Positions 11,815 to 21,850 of a stretch of DNA of 35,003 bases are shown one piece after another. The notes beneath the pieces are model-generated. The model was not told where the DNA came from and searched no databases. It saw nothing but the letters and a program-made list of their open reading frames with translations. Each line of letters begins with the position of its first letter. Position 1 is the first letter of the stretch. The stretch is from contig JARHYT010000018.1 in NCBI GenBank assembly GCA_029264775.1, positions 1 to 35,003 on the forward strand. Direction: 5' to 3'. This DNA is from Helicobacter sp. (lineage in GTDB: Bacteria; Campylobacterota; Campylobacteria; Campylobacterales; Helicobacteraceae). A program made the position numbers and the translations under genes.

Positions 11815-11884
11815 AAATATTCCTTAAAAATAATATATTATACTAGTTTAAAATTATCGAATATATAAAATTCAAACATTAATC

Positions 11885-12334
11885 TTATAAACCTGTGCTA
11901 CCAAATCCATTTTTACCTCTTATTGTTTCATCAAGCTTATTAGTTTCAACAATCTTTACATGTGGTAATCTATGAACTATTCCTTGTGCTATTCTATCGC
12001 CCTTTTTTATCTCAAAATCATCGCCAAAATTTGCCAAAATTACTTGCAATTCTCCCCTATAATCACTATCTATCGTTCCGGGAGAATTTAATACTACAAC
12101 TTTGTGTTTCAATGCCAAACCACTTCTTGAACGAACTTGTATTTCATAGCCCTTTTCAATCTCCATACAAAGCCCAGTGCGTATTAAAGCATGACTACCT
12201 GATTTAATAATACAAGATTCTAAGGCATGGAAATCAAAACCAGCTGCTCCATCTGTCGCATACTTTGGTATTATAGCATCTTCACTAACTTTACAAAACT
12301 TCAATATTACAGAATCAACTCTATTTGCATTCAT
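11885..12334 (-). CDS. dut: Deoxyuridine 5'-triphosphate nucleotidohydrolase (dUTPase)
   Basis: DGAAGFDFHA, RSRSGLALKHKVVVLNSPGTIDSDYRGEL, GDRIAQGIVHRLP, C-terminal RGKNGFGSTGL. Confidence 0.95.
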   Translation of the reverse strand: MNANRVDSVILKFCKVSEDAIIPKYATDGAAGFDFHALESCIIKSGSHALIRTGLCMEIEKGYEIQVRSRSGLALKHKVVVLNSPGTIDSDYRGELQVILANFGDDFEIKKGDRIAQGIVHRLPHVKIVETNKLDETIRGKNGFGSTGL

Positions 12335-12449
12335 GAAAACTCTTTATAGAAAATAGGGAAAATTGTATCTAAAATATTTGTTATAATCAAACTTAGATAC
12401 AGAATACAGAATGTTTTGAAATATAAAAATCCATAAAAATTAAAAATAT

Positions 12450-13166
12450 CTAAAATCTTTTTGGTGGCTTTATATGCTTTAATCTTAGCTCTCTATAGAA
12501 TCTAATTAATGCCGTGTATTCTTTTGTACCTATGGTGTAATATATATTTTTTAAATATTGTTGTGCAAATTTCTTACTAATACCTATATTTTTAACATAG
12601 GGCATTATTAAATAGTGCGGAATCTTTATGCCTTTATAGAATTTATTTTTACCAACTTTTTTATTAAAATCAATAGCCAATTTTTGATAAAAATCACCAT
12701 ATTTATTAAAACATAAATAACCAAATACAAAAGGTAATCTAGTTTTTTTATGCCACAATGTTGCCATATCCAACATATCAAGTTTATTTTCATTATCATA
12801 ATAATATTTTAATGCACGATCCCCTATTAAAACCCCTCCTGTTAAACCCAAAACAATAGAGAGTGCATTAGAGGTGGCAGATTGATAATCCATTGTGGTC
12901 TTAGAATCTATTAGTAAAACACTCCACACTTCTTTATTGGCAATAATGCCAACCTTGCAAGTTCTTGATTTATAATGTGAATTTATACCGGCTATTGATG
13001 ATATAAAACCAGCATCAATGCGATTATATAAAAACTCTTTATTAAGTCTTGAGGGGTAATTTTTTTTAAGATTCAATATGGACTTAAAGTTAGAGGTTGT
13101 TTTGTATTGTTTCAAAAAAATATCAAATGTTAATAAATTAAGATATTCTATCTTACCAAAACGCAT
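12450..13166 (-). CDS. mqnA: Chorismate dehydratase MqnA (futalosine menaquinone pathway)
   Basis: MRFGKIEYLNLLTFDIF..RIDAGFISSIAG..SATSNALSIVLGL..IGDRAL..DMATLWHKKTRLPFVFGYLC. Confidence 0.82.
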   Translation of the reverse strand: MRFGKIEYLNLLTFDIFLKQYKTTSNFKSILNLKKNYPSRLNKEFLYNRIDAGFISSIAGINSHYKSRTCKVGIIANKEVWSVLLIDSKTTMDYQSATSNALSIVLGLTGGVLIGDRALKYYYDNENKLDMLDMATLWHKKTRLPFVFGYLCFNKYGDFYQKLAIDFNKKVGKNKFYKGIKIPHYLIMPYVKNIGISKKFAQQYLKNIYYTIGTKEYTALIRFYRELRLKHIKPPKRF

Positions 13167-13178
13167 ATAAACCTTTCA

Positions 13179-13898
13179 CTATTTTGTATAAAAAATATAA
13201 CTCAATGCGACATTGACACTTAATGTCTCATCTAGTCTTTCATCTTTGAAAACGGGGTATCCAATACGAAGTTCTAGCGAGGTTTTTTTATCCAAATAGC
13301 CAATCAAACCTGCACTAACCAAAACATTAGGTTGATTTAATAGTTTTGTGGATATAGGCATATCAGCTAAAATGCCACCAAATAAGGCTAGTTTAAAAGA
13401 TCTAAAACTATAAAGGTAATCTATGCCTCCACCAGTTCCAAAAAAATTATCATTATCAATGCTATTATATGAACTAGTTACAAACAATCGAAATCCATTA
13501 GCATAATTAATTTTATATAAAAGCCCAATATTTAGAGCAACATTAAACATACTTGCTTTTGCATTGTTGTATTTTGCATTTACTTGAGTACCTATGATAC
13601 CACCAATAAATAATGATATTTTCTCATATTCTTTTTCATGTTTATCCTCATCATAATCCTGCGTTAATGCGCTTTTTTTTCTAAAAGGTGATTTATCAGT
13701 ATCTATCTTACTTTTTACTTTTTTATTGTGGTTTATTTCATTCTTTTCTTGTTGTTCATTTTCTTTTATTTCTAATTGCTTTTCTTGTTTAGACTCTTCT
13801 TTACTTTTCCTTAAAGATTCTATCATCTCATTATCAATAGAATCTGCAAAAACCAAACTAAACAATAGTGATAGCAATATAAGGCTTGCTAAACGCAT
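13179..13898 (-). CDS. Putative outer-membrane beta-barrel protein with signal peptide and highly charged linker
   Basis: MRLASLILLSLLFSLVFA signal sequence (ATG 13898 with GGAGGT SD), Lys/Glu-rich linker, then alternating beta-strand-like segments ending VNVALSYIFYTK. Confidence 0.65.
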   Translation of the reverse strand: MRLASLILLSLLFSLVFADSIDNEMIESLRKSKEESKQEKQLEIKENEQQEKNEINHNKKVKSKIDTDKSPFRKKSALTQDYDEDKHEKEYEKISLFIGGIIGTQVNAKYNNAKASMFNVALNIGLLYKINYANGFRLFVTSSYNSIDNDNFFGTGGGIDYLYSFRSFKLALFGGILADMPISTKLLNQPNVLVSAGLIGYLDKKTSLELRIGYPVFKDERLDETLSVNVALSYIFYTK

Positions 13899-14067
13899 AT
13901 GTACCTCCACATAGAAAAACTACCTTTGATTTTATATGTCATACAAATAAATAGGTGTTACACTTTGTTATAACCATACCTGTATGTGGTTACTCTTTAG
14001 CAACAACTTAAGTAAAATTTTATTTTACCTTAAATATAATACGAATTTATAAAAAGAGGTGTTGTTT

Positions 14068-15618
14068 ATGAAAAAAGTTTTTATTTATATATTGTTTTTT
14101 ACACTTAATGTTTTGTGTCTCAATGCACAGCAAAGTATTGCCAAAGATAAATGTGATACCAAAGATATACAGCTAACAAGTGTGGCTTCATGGCGTGATG
14201 AGTATGCAATATCGTCTAATAACACAATATTGTATAGTGCTCCAAATGCACAATGCAGTGAGGCAAAAACCATAGAGTATGGAACAAAGGTAAAAGTGCT
14301 AGGAAAATTTGAAAACTATTTTCTAATAGAATACAAGCACAATGATAGTATAGAAAAATTTTACATAGATTCAAATGATATTAAATTATCTAGCATTAAT
14401 TTTAATTTTTACTTCACACTTGTATGTATGGTTGGCGTTTTAATCCTTGGAAGAATTATCATACAAAAGATTAAATTTTTACAAGATTATAATATACCTG
14501 AACCAGTTGTTGGAGGAATAATTGCAGCAATAATTATGCTGGTAATTTATCAAACACTGAATATAGAGTTTAAATTTGATGGCTCTTTAAAAGAACCTTT
14601 GATGCTTGCATTCTTTGCATCAATTGGGTTAAGTGCAGATTTTTCATCTTTAAAAAAAGGCGGTAAGATACTAATTATATTTTTAATAATAGTAGTTGGA
14701 TTGTTAATATCTCAAAATATTGTTGGTGTAGGCATATCATATATTATGGGAGCAGATCCATTGCTTGGTATGCTTAGCGGTTCGATAACGATGAGTGGTG
14801 GACATGGAACAGGTGGTGCATGGGCTGACAAATTTATTAAGGATCCTTATAATTTTTCTGCGGCAACAGGTGTTGCTATGGCATGTGCTACATTTGGGCT
14901 TATTATGGGTGGGCTTATTGGAGGACCTGTTGCAAGATTTCTGATAAAAAGAAATAATCTCAAGTTACCAGAAAAAAATACAAATGCTTTAGATAACAGC
15001 GACATAAATGGATTTGAGACACCAACAAAAGAAAGGCTTATAACACCTATTAGTTTTATTGAATCTTTAGCGTTAATTTCTGCTTGCTTATTAATAGGCA
15101 AGGTTTTAGAGGATATTATGAAAGACATCGTACCCGGTCTTAATCTGCCAACATTTGTTTATTGTCTTTTCATGGGTGTAGTTTTAAGAAATGTATTATC
15201 TGTATTGAATATACACCAAGTGTTTGATAGAGAGGTGTCTGTATTAGGCAATGTGTCTTTGTCTTTATTTCTTGCATTTGCTATGATGACACTAAACTTG
15301 TGGGAGCTATTCGCACTTGCGTTGCCTTTAGTCGTAATATTAGGAGCACAAGCGGTATTAATGGTTCTATATGCAATATTTGTTACATTTAGAATTTGTG
15401 GAAAAGATTATGATGCTGCTGTTCTAGCTGCTGGACATTGTGGCTTTGGTCTTGGTGCAACGCCAACGGCTATGGTAAATATGCAAACTGTTACTTCCCA
15501 TTATGGTCCAAGTCATGTAGCATTTGTTATAGTGCCACTAGTTGGGGCATTTTTTATAGACATTATAAATGCAATCATAATTCAAGGTTCACTAGAAATA
15601 TTAAAACTTATTATGTAA
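14068..15618 (+). CDS. gltS: Sodium/glutamate symporter GltS with N-terminal signal peptide and SH3b-like periplasmic domain
   Basis: GltS core: LQDYNIPEPVVGGIIAA, GLSADFSSLKKGGK, SGSITMSGGHGTGGAWADKF, AGHCGFGLGATPTAMVNMQTV. N-terminal ~110 aa has MKKVFIYILFFTLNVLCLNA signal plus an SH3b-like stretch. Confidence 0.9.
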   Translation: MKKVFIYILFFTLNVLCLNAQQSIAKDKCDTKDIQLTSVASWRDEYAISSNNTILYSAPNAQCSEAKTIEYGTKVKVLGKFENYFLIEYKHNDSIEKFYIDSNDIKLSSINFNFYFTLVCMVGVLILGRIIIQKIKFLQDYNIPEPVVGGIIAAIIMLVIYQTLNIEFKFDGSLKEPLMLAFFASIGLSADFSSLKKGGKILIIFLIIVVGLLISQNIVGVGISYIMGADPLLGMLSGSITMSGGHGTGGAWADKFIKDPYNFSAATGVAMACATFGLIMGGLIGGPVARFLIKRNNLKLPEKNTNALDNSDINGFETPTKERLITPISFIESLALISACLLIGKVLEDIMKDIVPGLNLPTFVYCLFMGVVLRNVLSVLNIHQVFDREVSVLGNVSLSLFLAFAMMTLNLWELFALALPLVVILGAQAVLMVLYAIFVTFRICGKDYDAAVLAAGHCGFGLGATPTAMVNMQTVTSHYGPSHVAFVIVPLVGAFFIDIINAIIIQGSLEILKLIM

Positions 15619-15656
15619 AAAGCATATATTGTATTATAATTTGAAGCTAGAGATAA

Positions 15657-16463
15657 TTAATCTTTATCATCTCTTATAATTCTAACCTCTTGTATTCCAT
15701 ATAGCGTTTTGAAATAAACAATAACATAGAATACGAGAATTACAAACCCAAGAAATACTGATAATCTTAATAAAGCACCAAAAATAAATAAGCCAAAAAA
15801 GCAGTTTTTAAACTCGCTTTTTTCTGTAACATAACTCAATTCTTTTAGATAAAAAAATAAGCTAATAAACGAAAATATTAAAATAAACACGGACATTCCT
15901 ATCAATGTAGCATCACTACTTAAGTTATTAATGCCTAAAAAAAATAATATAAAAGACAAACCTAAACCACCAAATGAATACCAATAGAATTTAACTAATT
16001 TTTTGTCTTGCGATAAATCAGCCAAATGCTTTGTTATTTTGAATTGCATAATAAATGCAATAAGTAATGGAAACAACAACGGAGAAAAAAACAAGCAAAC
16101 AAGCATTATTGTAATTCTACTTCTAAATACTTTAATATCTTCAATTTTGCAATATCTTTCTCCATGTGATATGGTTAATTTTGTGATGCTATTCCACATT
16201 CTGCTTAAAATATTTATCAAAATACTATTTCTTTTTTTCTGTTGGTTGAGACAAATTTCTTTTTCTTCTCCATTGGAATCTACTTGATTATCAAAACAAA
16301 TTATTATATTGACAGGAATCTTATCACATAGATCAAATTCTACTTTGCAACCAATAAGACTATTATCTTTTAATTCAAATAAATTTACAATATTTGTCAT
16401 GAAAAGTTGATATTTTTTGTTATTAGATTCTATAACGCCATACTTTGATACTATACCTTCCAT
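15657..16463 (-). CDS. Hypothetical multi-pass membrane protein with possible small OB/cold-shock-like N-terminal domain
   Basis: MEGIVSKYGVIESNNKKYQLFMTNIVN..LIGCKVEFDL, then several TM helices; ATG at 16463 preceded by AAAGGGA (ORF track opens at GTG 16478). Confidence 0.6.
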   Translation of the reverse strand: MEGIVSKYGVIESNNKKYQLFMTNIVNLFELKDNSLIGCKVEFDLCDKIPVNIIICFDNQVDSNGEEKEICLNQQKKRNSILINILSRMWNSITKLTISHGERYCKIEDIKVFRSRITIMLVCLFFSPLLFPLLIAFIMQFKITKHLADLSQDKKLVKFYWYSFGGLGLSFILFFLGINNLSSDATLIGMSVFILIFSFISLFFYLKELSYVTEKSEFKNCFFGLFIFGALLRLSVFLGFVILVFYVIVYFKTLYGIQEVRIIRDDKD

Positions 16464-16682
16464 GTTTCCCTTTACCACATATAGAATGCTGTATTATACA
16501 AAATTTTTATTCATTCAGGCTTAACTTCAATTTATATGTTTTACATGTAAAAAGTCTAATGATATTAAACTCTTTGTAGCACATTTTATATTTAAAATGA
16601 TATTTTTTAGCTATAATAACGGCTTTATAGTTATGAGAGTATTTTATATATTTATCTTGTTGCTTTATATTTAGGAGTTTCT

Positions 16683-17150
16683 GTGAACTTATTCGCTAAG
16701 CATTTTCCATATGTGCAAAAGAATTTTAAAAGTTATGCAAATATAGTTGTGTGGGGTATAGGTGCAAACATCGGAAATTGTATAAAAACATTTGAGAAGC
16801 TTTTTACAACTCTAGCAAATAATCCGAACATACAGATACATAGCACAGCATATATATACAAAAATCCAGCCTTTGGATATAAATTCCAACCAGATTTTTA
16901 CAACACAACAATAGTTTTTAGCACAACACTTTGTGTTAGAGCAATATTTTCTTTAATGTTTTATTTTGAAAGAAAATTTGGCAGAGGTAGGATAAGGGAT
17001 TTTAAAAATGCACCTAGGAAGCTAGATATTGATTTAATTTTCTATGCAAACAAGCATATTAACTCCAAGCATATGATACTACCACATAAAGATTATCATA
17101 ACCGCGACAGCGTGTTATTACCTCTTAAATTTCAATTAGGTTTAGTTTAA
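16683..17150 (+). CDS. folK: 2-amino-4-hydroxy-6-hydroxymethyldihydropteridine pyrophosphokinase
   Basis: GIGANIGNCIKTFEKLF, RGRIRDFKNAPRKLDIDLIFY, LPHKDYHNRDSVLLPL; overlaps the flhF start (TAATG). Confidence 0.9.
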   Translation: MNLFAKHFPYVQKNFKSYANIVVWGIGANIGNCIKTFEKLFTTLANNPNIQIHSTAYIYKNPAFGYKFQPDFYNTTIVFSTTLCVRAIFSLMFYFERKFGRGRIRDFKNAPRKLDIDLIFYANKHINSKHMILPHKDYHNRDSVLLPLKFQLGLV

Positions 17151-18586
17151 TGAAGCTTTATACTTATTCAGGAGAAACACCACCAGAGGCATTAAAGAAA
17201 GCACAGAGTGCCCATGGTGATGAAGCGTTAATAATAGATAGTAGGGAAATTAGAAAAAAGACTTTGACAGAACCGGGGTTATATGAGGTTGTGGTAGCAG
17301 TACAGGAACAGGATAATGTAGAAAAGAAAGAACAAGACACTATAAATCCTCGCTCGAACAGCATTCAACAGAGATTAGATGATATAGCACAAAGAGAACT
17401 TGAAAGAAAAAGAGCTCAGAAAAAACTAGATATGTTTGATGATAACATAAGCAGACAATTAAGTATGGCAGTCAAAGAAATATCAGAGCTATCTAATGGA
17501 GTAGATTCAGATGATATAAAGCTAGATTTTAGTCCAACAGCAACCAACAGATTACAAAGACAGAATTCCTTGCAATCCCAAAATCAACCAATAGTTCAGC
17601 AAGCAACAAGCACACTAGAGACACTAAACAAAAGAATAGGAACAAAATTACAAGAAAAACACACTAGTATAGAAAATTCTGATACCTTGAGAGATATTAA
17701 ACAAGAATTAGATAAACTAAATGATAAACTAAAATTAATACAAAATATGGTATGGGAAGATAGAAGTCCAAAAAATGAGGGCTTGAATATACCCCATGAA
17801 TTTGCAGAAATATATCGCATAGCAAAAACTAGCGGAATTATAAAAACTCACCTTGATGCCATTATGAGTCTTAGTTTGGATCTTATGCCACTTAAAATGA
17901 GAGAAAATTCTCTAACAATTAAGAGATACTTTAGGGAAGTGTTAAGAAAAATGATATATTGTCGCCCAGAAAGTAAAGACATGACAAAAAAAATCATGAT
18001 GCTTGTAGGTCCAACAGGTGTTGGGAAAACCACAGCATTAGCAAAATTAGCTGCAAGATTTTCACTTGAGAAAAAAGCAAAAGTAGGCATTATAACACTT
18101 GATAGTTACAGAATAGGCGCATTAGAACAGCTTGAATGGTATGCAGAAAGAATGCGTATAAGCATACAAATGGTAATGGCTCCAGAGGATTTTTTAAAGG
18201 CATTAGATTCTTTGCGTTATTGCGATTACATATTAGTTGATACTGCAGGAAGAAGTCAAAATGATAGTGAGAAAATAGAACAGATTAAAAAATATTTACA
18301 AGGTGACTATAAAATAAATACCTCTCTTGTAATGAGTGCTACAACTAAATTTGAAGATCTCAAAGATATTTATGAAGCATTTGGTATTTTAAATCTCGAT
18401 ACACTGATATTTAGTAAGCTAGATGAAAGTAGGGGGCTAGGCAATATATTTTCGCTTGCATATGAAACCAAAAAACCAATTAGCTATTTTTCTGTGGGAC
18501 AGGAAGTCCCAACTGATTTAGTGGTAGCTACAAATGAAGCTCTTGTGGATTGGCTATTAGATGGCTTTATAAATCCAAACAAATAA
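17150..18586 (+). CDS. flhF: Flagellar biosynthesis SRP-like GTPase FlhF
   Basis: N-term MKLYTYSGETPPEALKKAQSAHGDEALIIDSREI; G1 GPTGVGKTTALAKLAA; DTAGRSQNDSEKI; FSKLDESRGLGNIFSLAYETKKPISYFSVGQEVPTDL. Confidence 0.95.
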   Translation: MKLYTYSGETPPEALKKAQSAHGDEALIIDSREIRKKTLTEPGLYEVVVAVQEQDNVEKKEQDTINPRSNSIQQRLDDIAQRELERKRAQKKLDMFDDNISRQLSMAVKEISELSNGVDSDDIKLDFSPTATNRLQRQNSLQSQNQPIVQQATSTLETLNKRIGTKLQEKHTSIENSDTLRDIKQELDKLNDKLKLIQNMVWEDRSPKNEGLNIPHEFAEIYRIAKTSGIIKTHLDAIMSLSLDLMPLKMRENSLTIKRYFREVLRKMIYCRPESKDMTKKIMMLVGPTGVGKTTALAKLAARFSLEKKAKVGIITLDSYRIGALEQLEWYAERMRISIQMVMAPEDFLKALDSLRYCDYILVDTAGRSQNDSEKIEQIKKYLQGDYKINTSLVMSATTKFEDLKDIYEAFGILNLDTLIFSKLDESRGLGNIFSLAYETKKPISYFSVGQEVPTDLVVATNEALVDWLLDGFINPNK

Positions 18587-18702
18587 CTTATGGAATCTAT
18601 TAAGATTTTTAATTGAAAATTATAAGAAAAAGTAGCGTAACTTTATAGATAGCTCAAACAGATTTCATATTTCACACAACAAATAGCAAACATTGCAATA
18701 AT

Positions 18703-21700
18703 TCAAGCATGTGATTGCTTGTGCTTTATCCATTCACTAAGTCTTGCTACATATGTCCAAAATAAAGGTATGAAGAATATAGCAATAAAGGTTGCCGCCA
18801 TCATGCCACCAATAACACCCGTTCCTATAGCATGCCTGCTAGCACTTCCAGCACCACTACTCAAAGCTAAAGGCAATACACCAATGCTAAATGCTAGTGA
18901 AGTCATAATTATAGGACGGAACCTAAGTTTTGCTGCTCCTATTGCAGATTCCACAATACTCTTACCTTCTTTTTCCCTTAAATGTTGTGCAAATTCAACA
19001 ATCAATATTGCATTTTTTGCGGACAATGCGATAAGCATCACAAGTCCTATTTGAAAGTATATATCATTGTCTAACCCACGCAATGTTGTTGCTACAACAG
19101 CACCAAAAACTGCAAAAGGAACAGCACTGAGAACCGCCAATGGCATAATCCATCTCTCATACTGGGCACATAAAATCAAAAATACGAATATAAGCCCAAA
19201 TATAAATGCTAATGCACCTGTACCACTTGCATTCTTTTCTTGATAGCTAGAACCAGAGAAAGCTATTGTATATCCATCTGGCAACACCTCTTTAGCTACT
19301 TCCTCGATCACACGCAAGGCATCGCCACTAGAGTAACCTTCCGCCTCATTAGCATTACCAACAACATTTGCACTAACAAAGAGATTGAATCTATTTACTA
19401 TATCAGCACCAATTACACGCTCAAAATGCACTAAAGAGCTTATAGGTATTAAATCCCCTTTATCAGATTTTACAAATATACGACTTAAATCTTCTGGAGA
19501 TTCTCTAAACTCACTTTGTGCTTGTATATTAACTTGATAAGTTTTGCCATATAGATTAAAATCATTTACATATTTTTTACCAAATGTGCTCTGTAATGTT
19601 GTAAAAACATCATCAATATTAACACCCATAGCCTTAGTTTTTTCTCTATCAAGTGTAATGTGATATTGCGGTATATTCGCACTAAATAGACTCCTAACTT
19701 TTGTTAATTCTTTTCTTTTGTTTGCCTCTGCTACAAGCAAGTTTGTATATTTCTCTAAATCCTTGATACTTCCACCACTTCTGTCTTGAACATATATTTC
19801 AAAACCACCAATTGTTGATAAACCACTAATTGCAGGTGGTGTTGTAGAAAGAGAAAAAGCATCAAGATTTTGGTTAAATACACCCATCATTTCACTAGAT
19901 ATTTTACTAGCACTATCTTTTCTTTCGTCCCAATCCTTTAGACTACTAAATATAACTGCACCACTAGATCTAGCAGAACCAGCTAACATGTCATATCCAG
20001 CAATAAGAAAATTAGAATCTACATTCGGATTCTGTTCTAAAATATTTAAAGCCTTTTTGCCTTCCTCAATAGTTCTTGATAGCGATGAAGCTGGTGGAAG
20101 TTGGATAAAACTCATCATCTCTCCCTTATCTTCACTTGGCACTAAACTCTTTGGTAACTTTGCAAACAATCCCCAAGAAACTGCAACAATTGCAATAAAA
20201 CATAATACAAGTATTAATCCATGCCTTAATGCTCTAACAATCTGTTTGCCAAATCTAAATGTAAGCAAATCAAAAAAATCATTAAATTTTTTTACAATAA
20301 GAAATGGTTTTGGCTCTTTTGCTTTTAGTATGCTGACACATAAAGCAGGTGTAAGCGTCAAAGCAACAAACCCAGAAATTACAACAGAAATTACTATCGT
20401 AATTGCAAATTGTTTGTAAATTGCACCGCTAAAACCGCCTATAAATGCCACAGGTATAAATACAGAGCAAAGCACAAGCACAATCGCCACAACAGGACCT
20501 TGTATCTCGCTCATAGCTTTAAGGGTAGCTTCTTTAACAGAATACTTTTCTCCATTTTCATGTGTTTCTGTATGTAAAATTCTTTCAACATTTTCAATCA
20601 CTATAATAGCGTCATCTACCACTATACCAATAGCAAGTATCAAACCAAATAAGGTTAAAAGATTGATTGAAAATCCTAGCACATACATACCAGCAAAAGT
20701 TCCTATAATAGATACAGGTATAGCAATTACTGGTATAATTGTCGCACGAATATTTTGTAGGAAAAAATACATTATTATGATAACAAGAACAATTGCTTCT
20801 ATGAAAGTTTTTCTAACCTCTTTTATAGAGATTTTAACAAAGCTTGTTGTATCATACACATTCTTATACCCTAGTCCATTAGGAAAACTTTTTGATAATT
20901 CCTGCATCCTTTTTTCAACACCATCTGCTACATCCAACGCATTAGCACCGGGCTGCAAAGAAACACCAAATGCAGTCGCATTTTTTCCATTTAAAAGAGG
21001 GCTAACGCTGTAATCTTTCGCTCCCAATTCTATTGTAGCTATATCCTTTAGACGCAAAGAAGAGCCATCTGGATTTGAACGAATTATAATATTTCCAAAT
21101 TCTTCTGCACTAATGAATCTGCCCTGTGTTGTTATAGAATATGTAAAAGCCACCTTATTTTTCATTGGTTCTTGCCCAAACGAACCAACTGCAAACTGCG
21201 AATTTTGCTCTGAAATCAATTTTGTTATTTCTGATGGAGTGAGATTGTTTTGTGATAATTTCTCTATATCAAGCCATATTCGCATAGAATAATCTTGTTG
21301 CCCAAACGAAGTTACATCTCCAACGCCGGGCACTCTTTTTAATTCGTTTATAATATTTAAGATTGCATAATTTGCAACAAAAGTTTGAGAGTGATTTGGA
21401 TTATTAGAAAACATAGCATATACAGACAATAAAGTAGAAGATCTCTTGCGCACATTGACACCTACCCTTTGAACTTCAGAAGGCAACTGACTAAGAGCTG
21501 ATTGAACTCTATTATTAACATTCACTAAAGCCATATCCGCATCTATATCATTACTAAAATATACACTTATATTAAGACTACCACTTGATGAAGAAGCAGA
21601 CTTCATATAAATCATACCCTCTACACCATTTATGCTTTCTTCCAACACACTTGCAACTGTATTTGCAACAACTTCAGAGCTAGCACCACTATATGTTGCT

Positions 21701-21837
21701 TGAACAGAAATCTCATTTGGTAATACTTGAGGATATTCCTCTATTGCCAATATATATATAGATATAATGCCAACAAGCGTAACCACAATAGATAATACCA
21801 TTGCAAAAATAGGGCGATTAATACAAAACTTTGACAT
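18703..21837 (-). CDS. RND efflux pump inner-membrane transporter (HAE1; AcrB/CmeB/HefC-like)
   Basis: ~1044 aa; FCINRPIFAMVLSIVVTLVGIISIYILAIEEYPQVLPNEISVQATYSGAS; GIVVDDAIIVIENVERIL; SAVPFAVFGAVVATTLRGLDNDIYFQIGLVMLIALSAKNAILIVEFA. Confidence 0.93.
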   Translation of the reverse strand: MSKFCINRPIFAMVLSIVVTLVGIISIYILAIEEYPQVLPNEISVQATYSGASSEVVANTVASVLEESINGVEGMIYMKSASSSSGSLNISVYFSNDIDADMALVNVNNRVQSALSQLPSEVQRVGVNVRKRSSTLLSVYAMFSNNPNHSQTFVANYAILNIINELKRVPGVGDVTSFGQQDYSMRIWLDIEKLSQNNLTPSEITKLISEQNSQFAVGSFGQEPMKNKVAFTYSITTQGRFISAEEFGNIIIRSNPDGSSLRLKDIATIELGAKDYSVSPLLNGKNATAFGVSLQPGANALDVADGVEKRMQELSKSFPNGLGYKNVYDTTSFVKISIKEVRKTFIEAIVLVIIIMYFFLQNIRATIIPVIAIPVSIIGTFAGMYVLGFSINLLTLFGLILAIGIVVDDAIIVIENVERILHTETHENGEKYSVKEATLKAMSEIQGPVVAIVLVLCSVFIPVAFIGGFSGAIYKQFAITIVISVVISGFVALTLTPALCVSILKAKEPKPFLIVKKFNDFFDLLTFRFGKQIVRALRHGLILVLCFIAIVAVSWGLFAKLPKSLVPSEDKGEMMSFIQLPPASSLSRTIEEGKKALNILEQNPNVDSNFLIAGYDMLAGSARSSGAVIFSSLKDWDERKDSASKISSEMMGVFNQNLDAFSLSTTPPAISGLSTIGGFEIYVQDRSGGSIKDLEKYTNLLVAEANKRKELTKVRSLFSANIPQYHITLDREKTKAMGVNIDDVFTTLQSTFGKKYVNDFNLYGKTYQVNIQAQSEFRESPEDLSRIFVKSDKGDLIPISSLVHFERVIGADIVNRFNLFVSANVVGNANEAEGYSSGDALRVIEEVAKEVLPDGYTIAFSGSSYQEKNASGTGALAFIFGLIFVFLILCAQYERWIMPLAVLSAVPFAVFGAVVATTLRGLDNDIYFQIGLVMLIALSAKNAILIVEFAQHLREKEGKSIVESAIGAAKLRFRPIIMTSLAFSIGVLPLALSSGAGSASRHAIGTGVIGGMMAATFIAIFFIPLFWTYVARLSEWIKHKQSHA

Positions 21838-21850
21838 AATCACCTCCGCT

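Noticed and set aside
18719-21013. Several + strand ORFs within the RND pump gene (18719, 19988, 20663)
   Set aside because: Antisense shadows of the strongly conserved RND frame.
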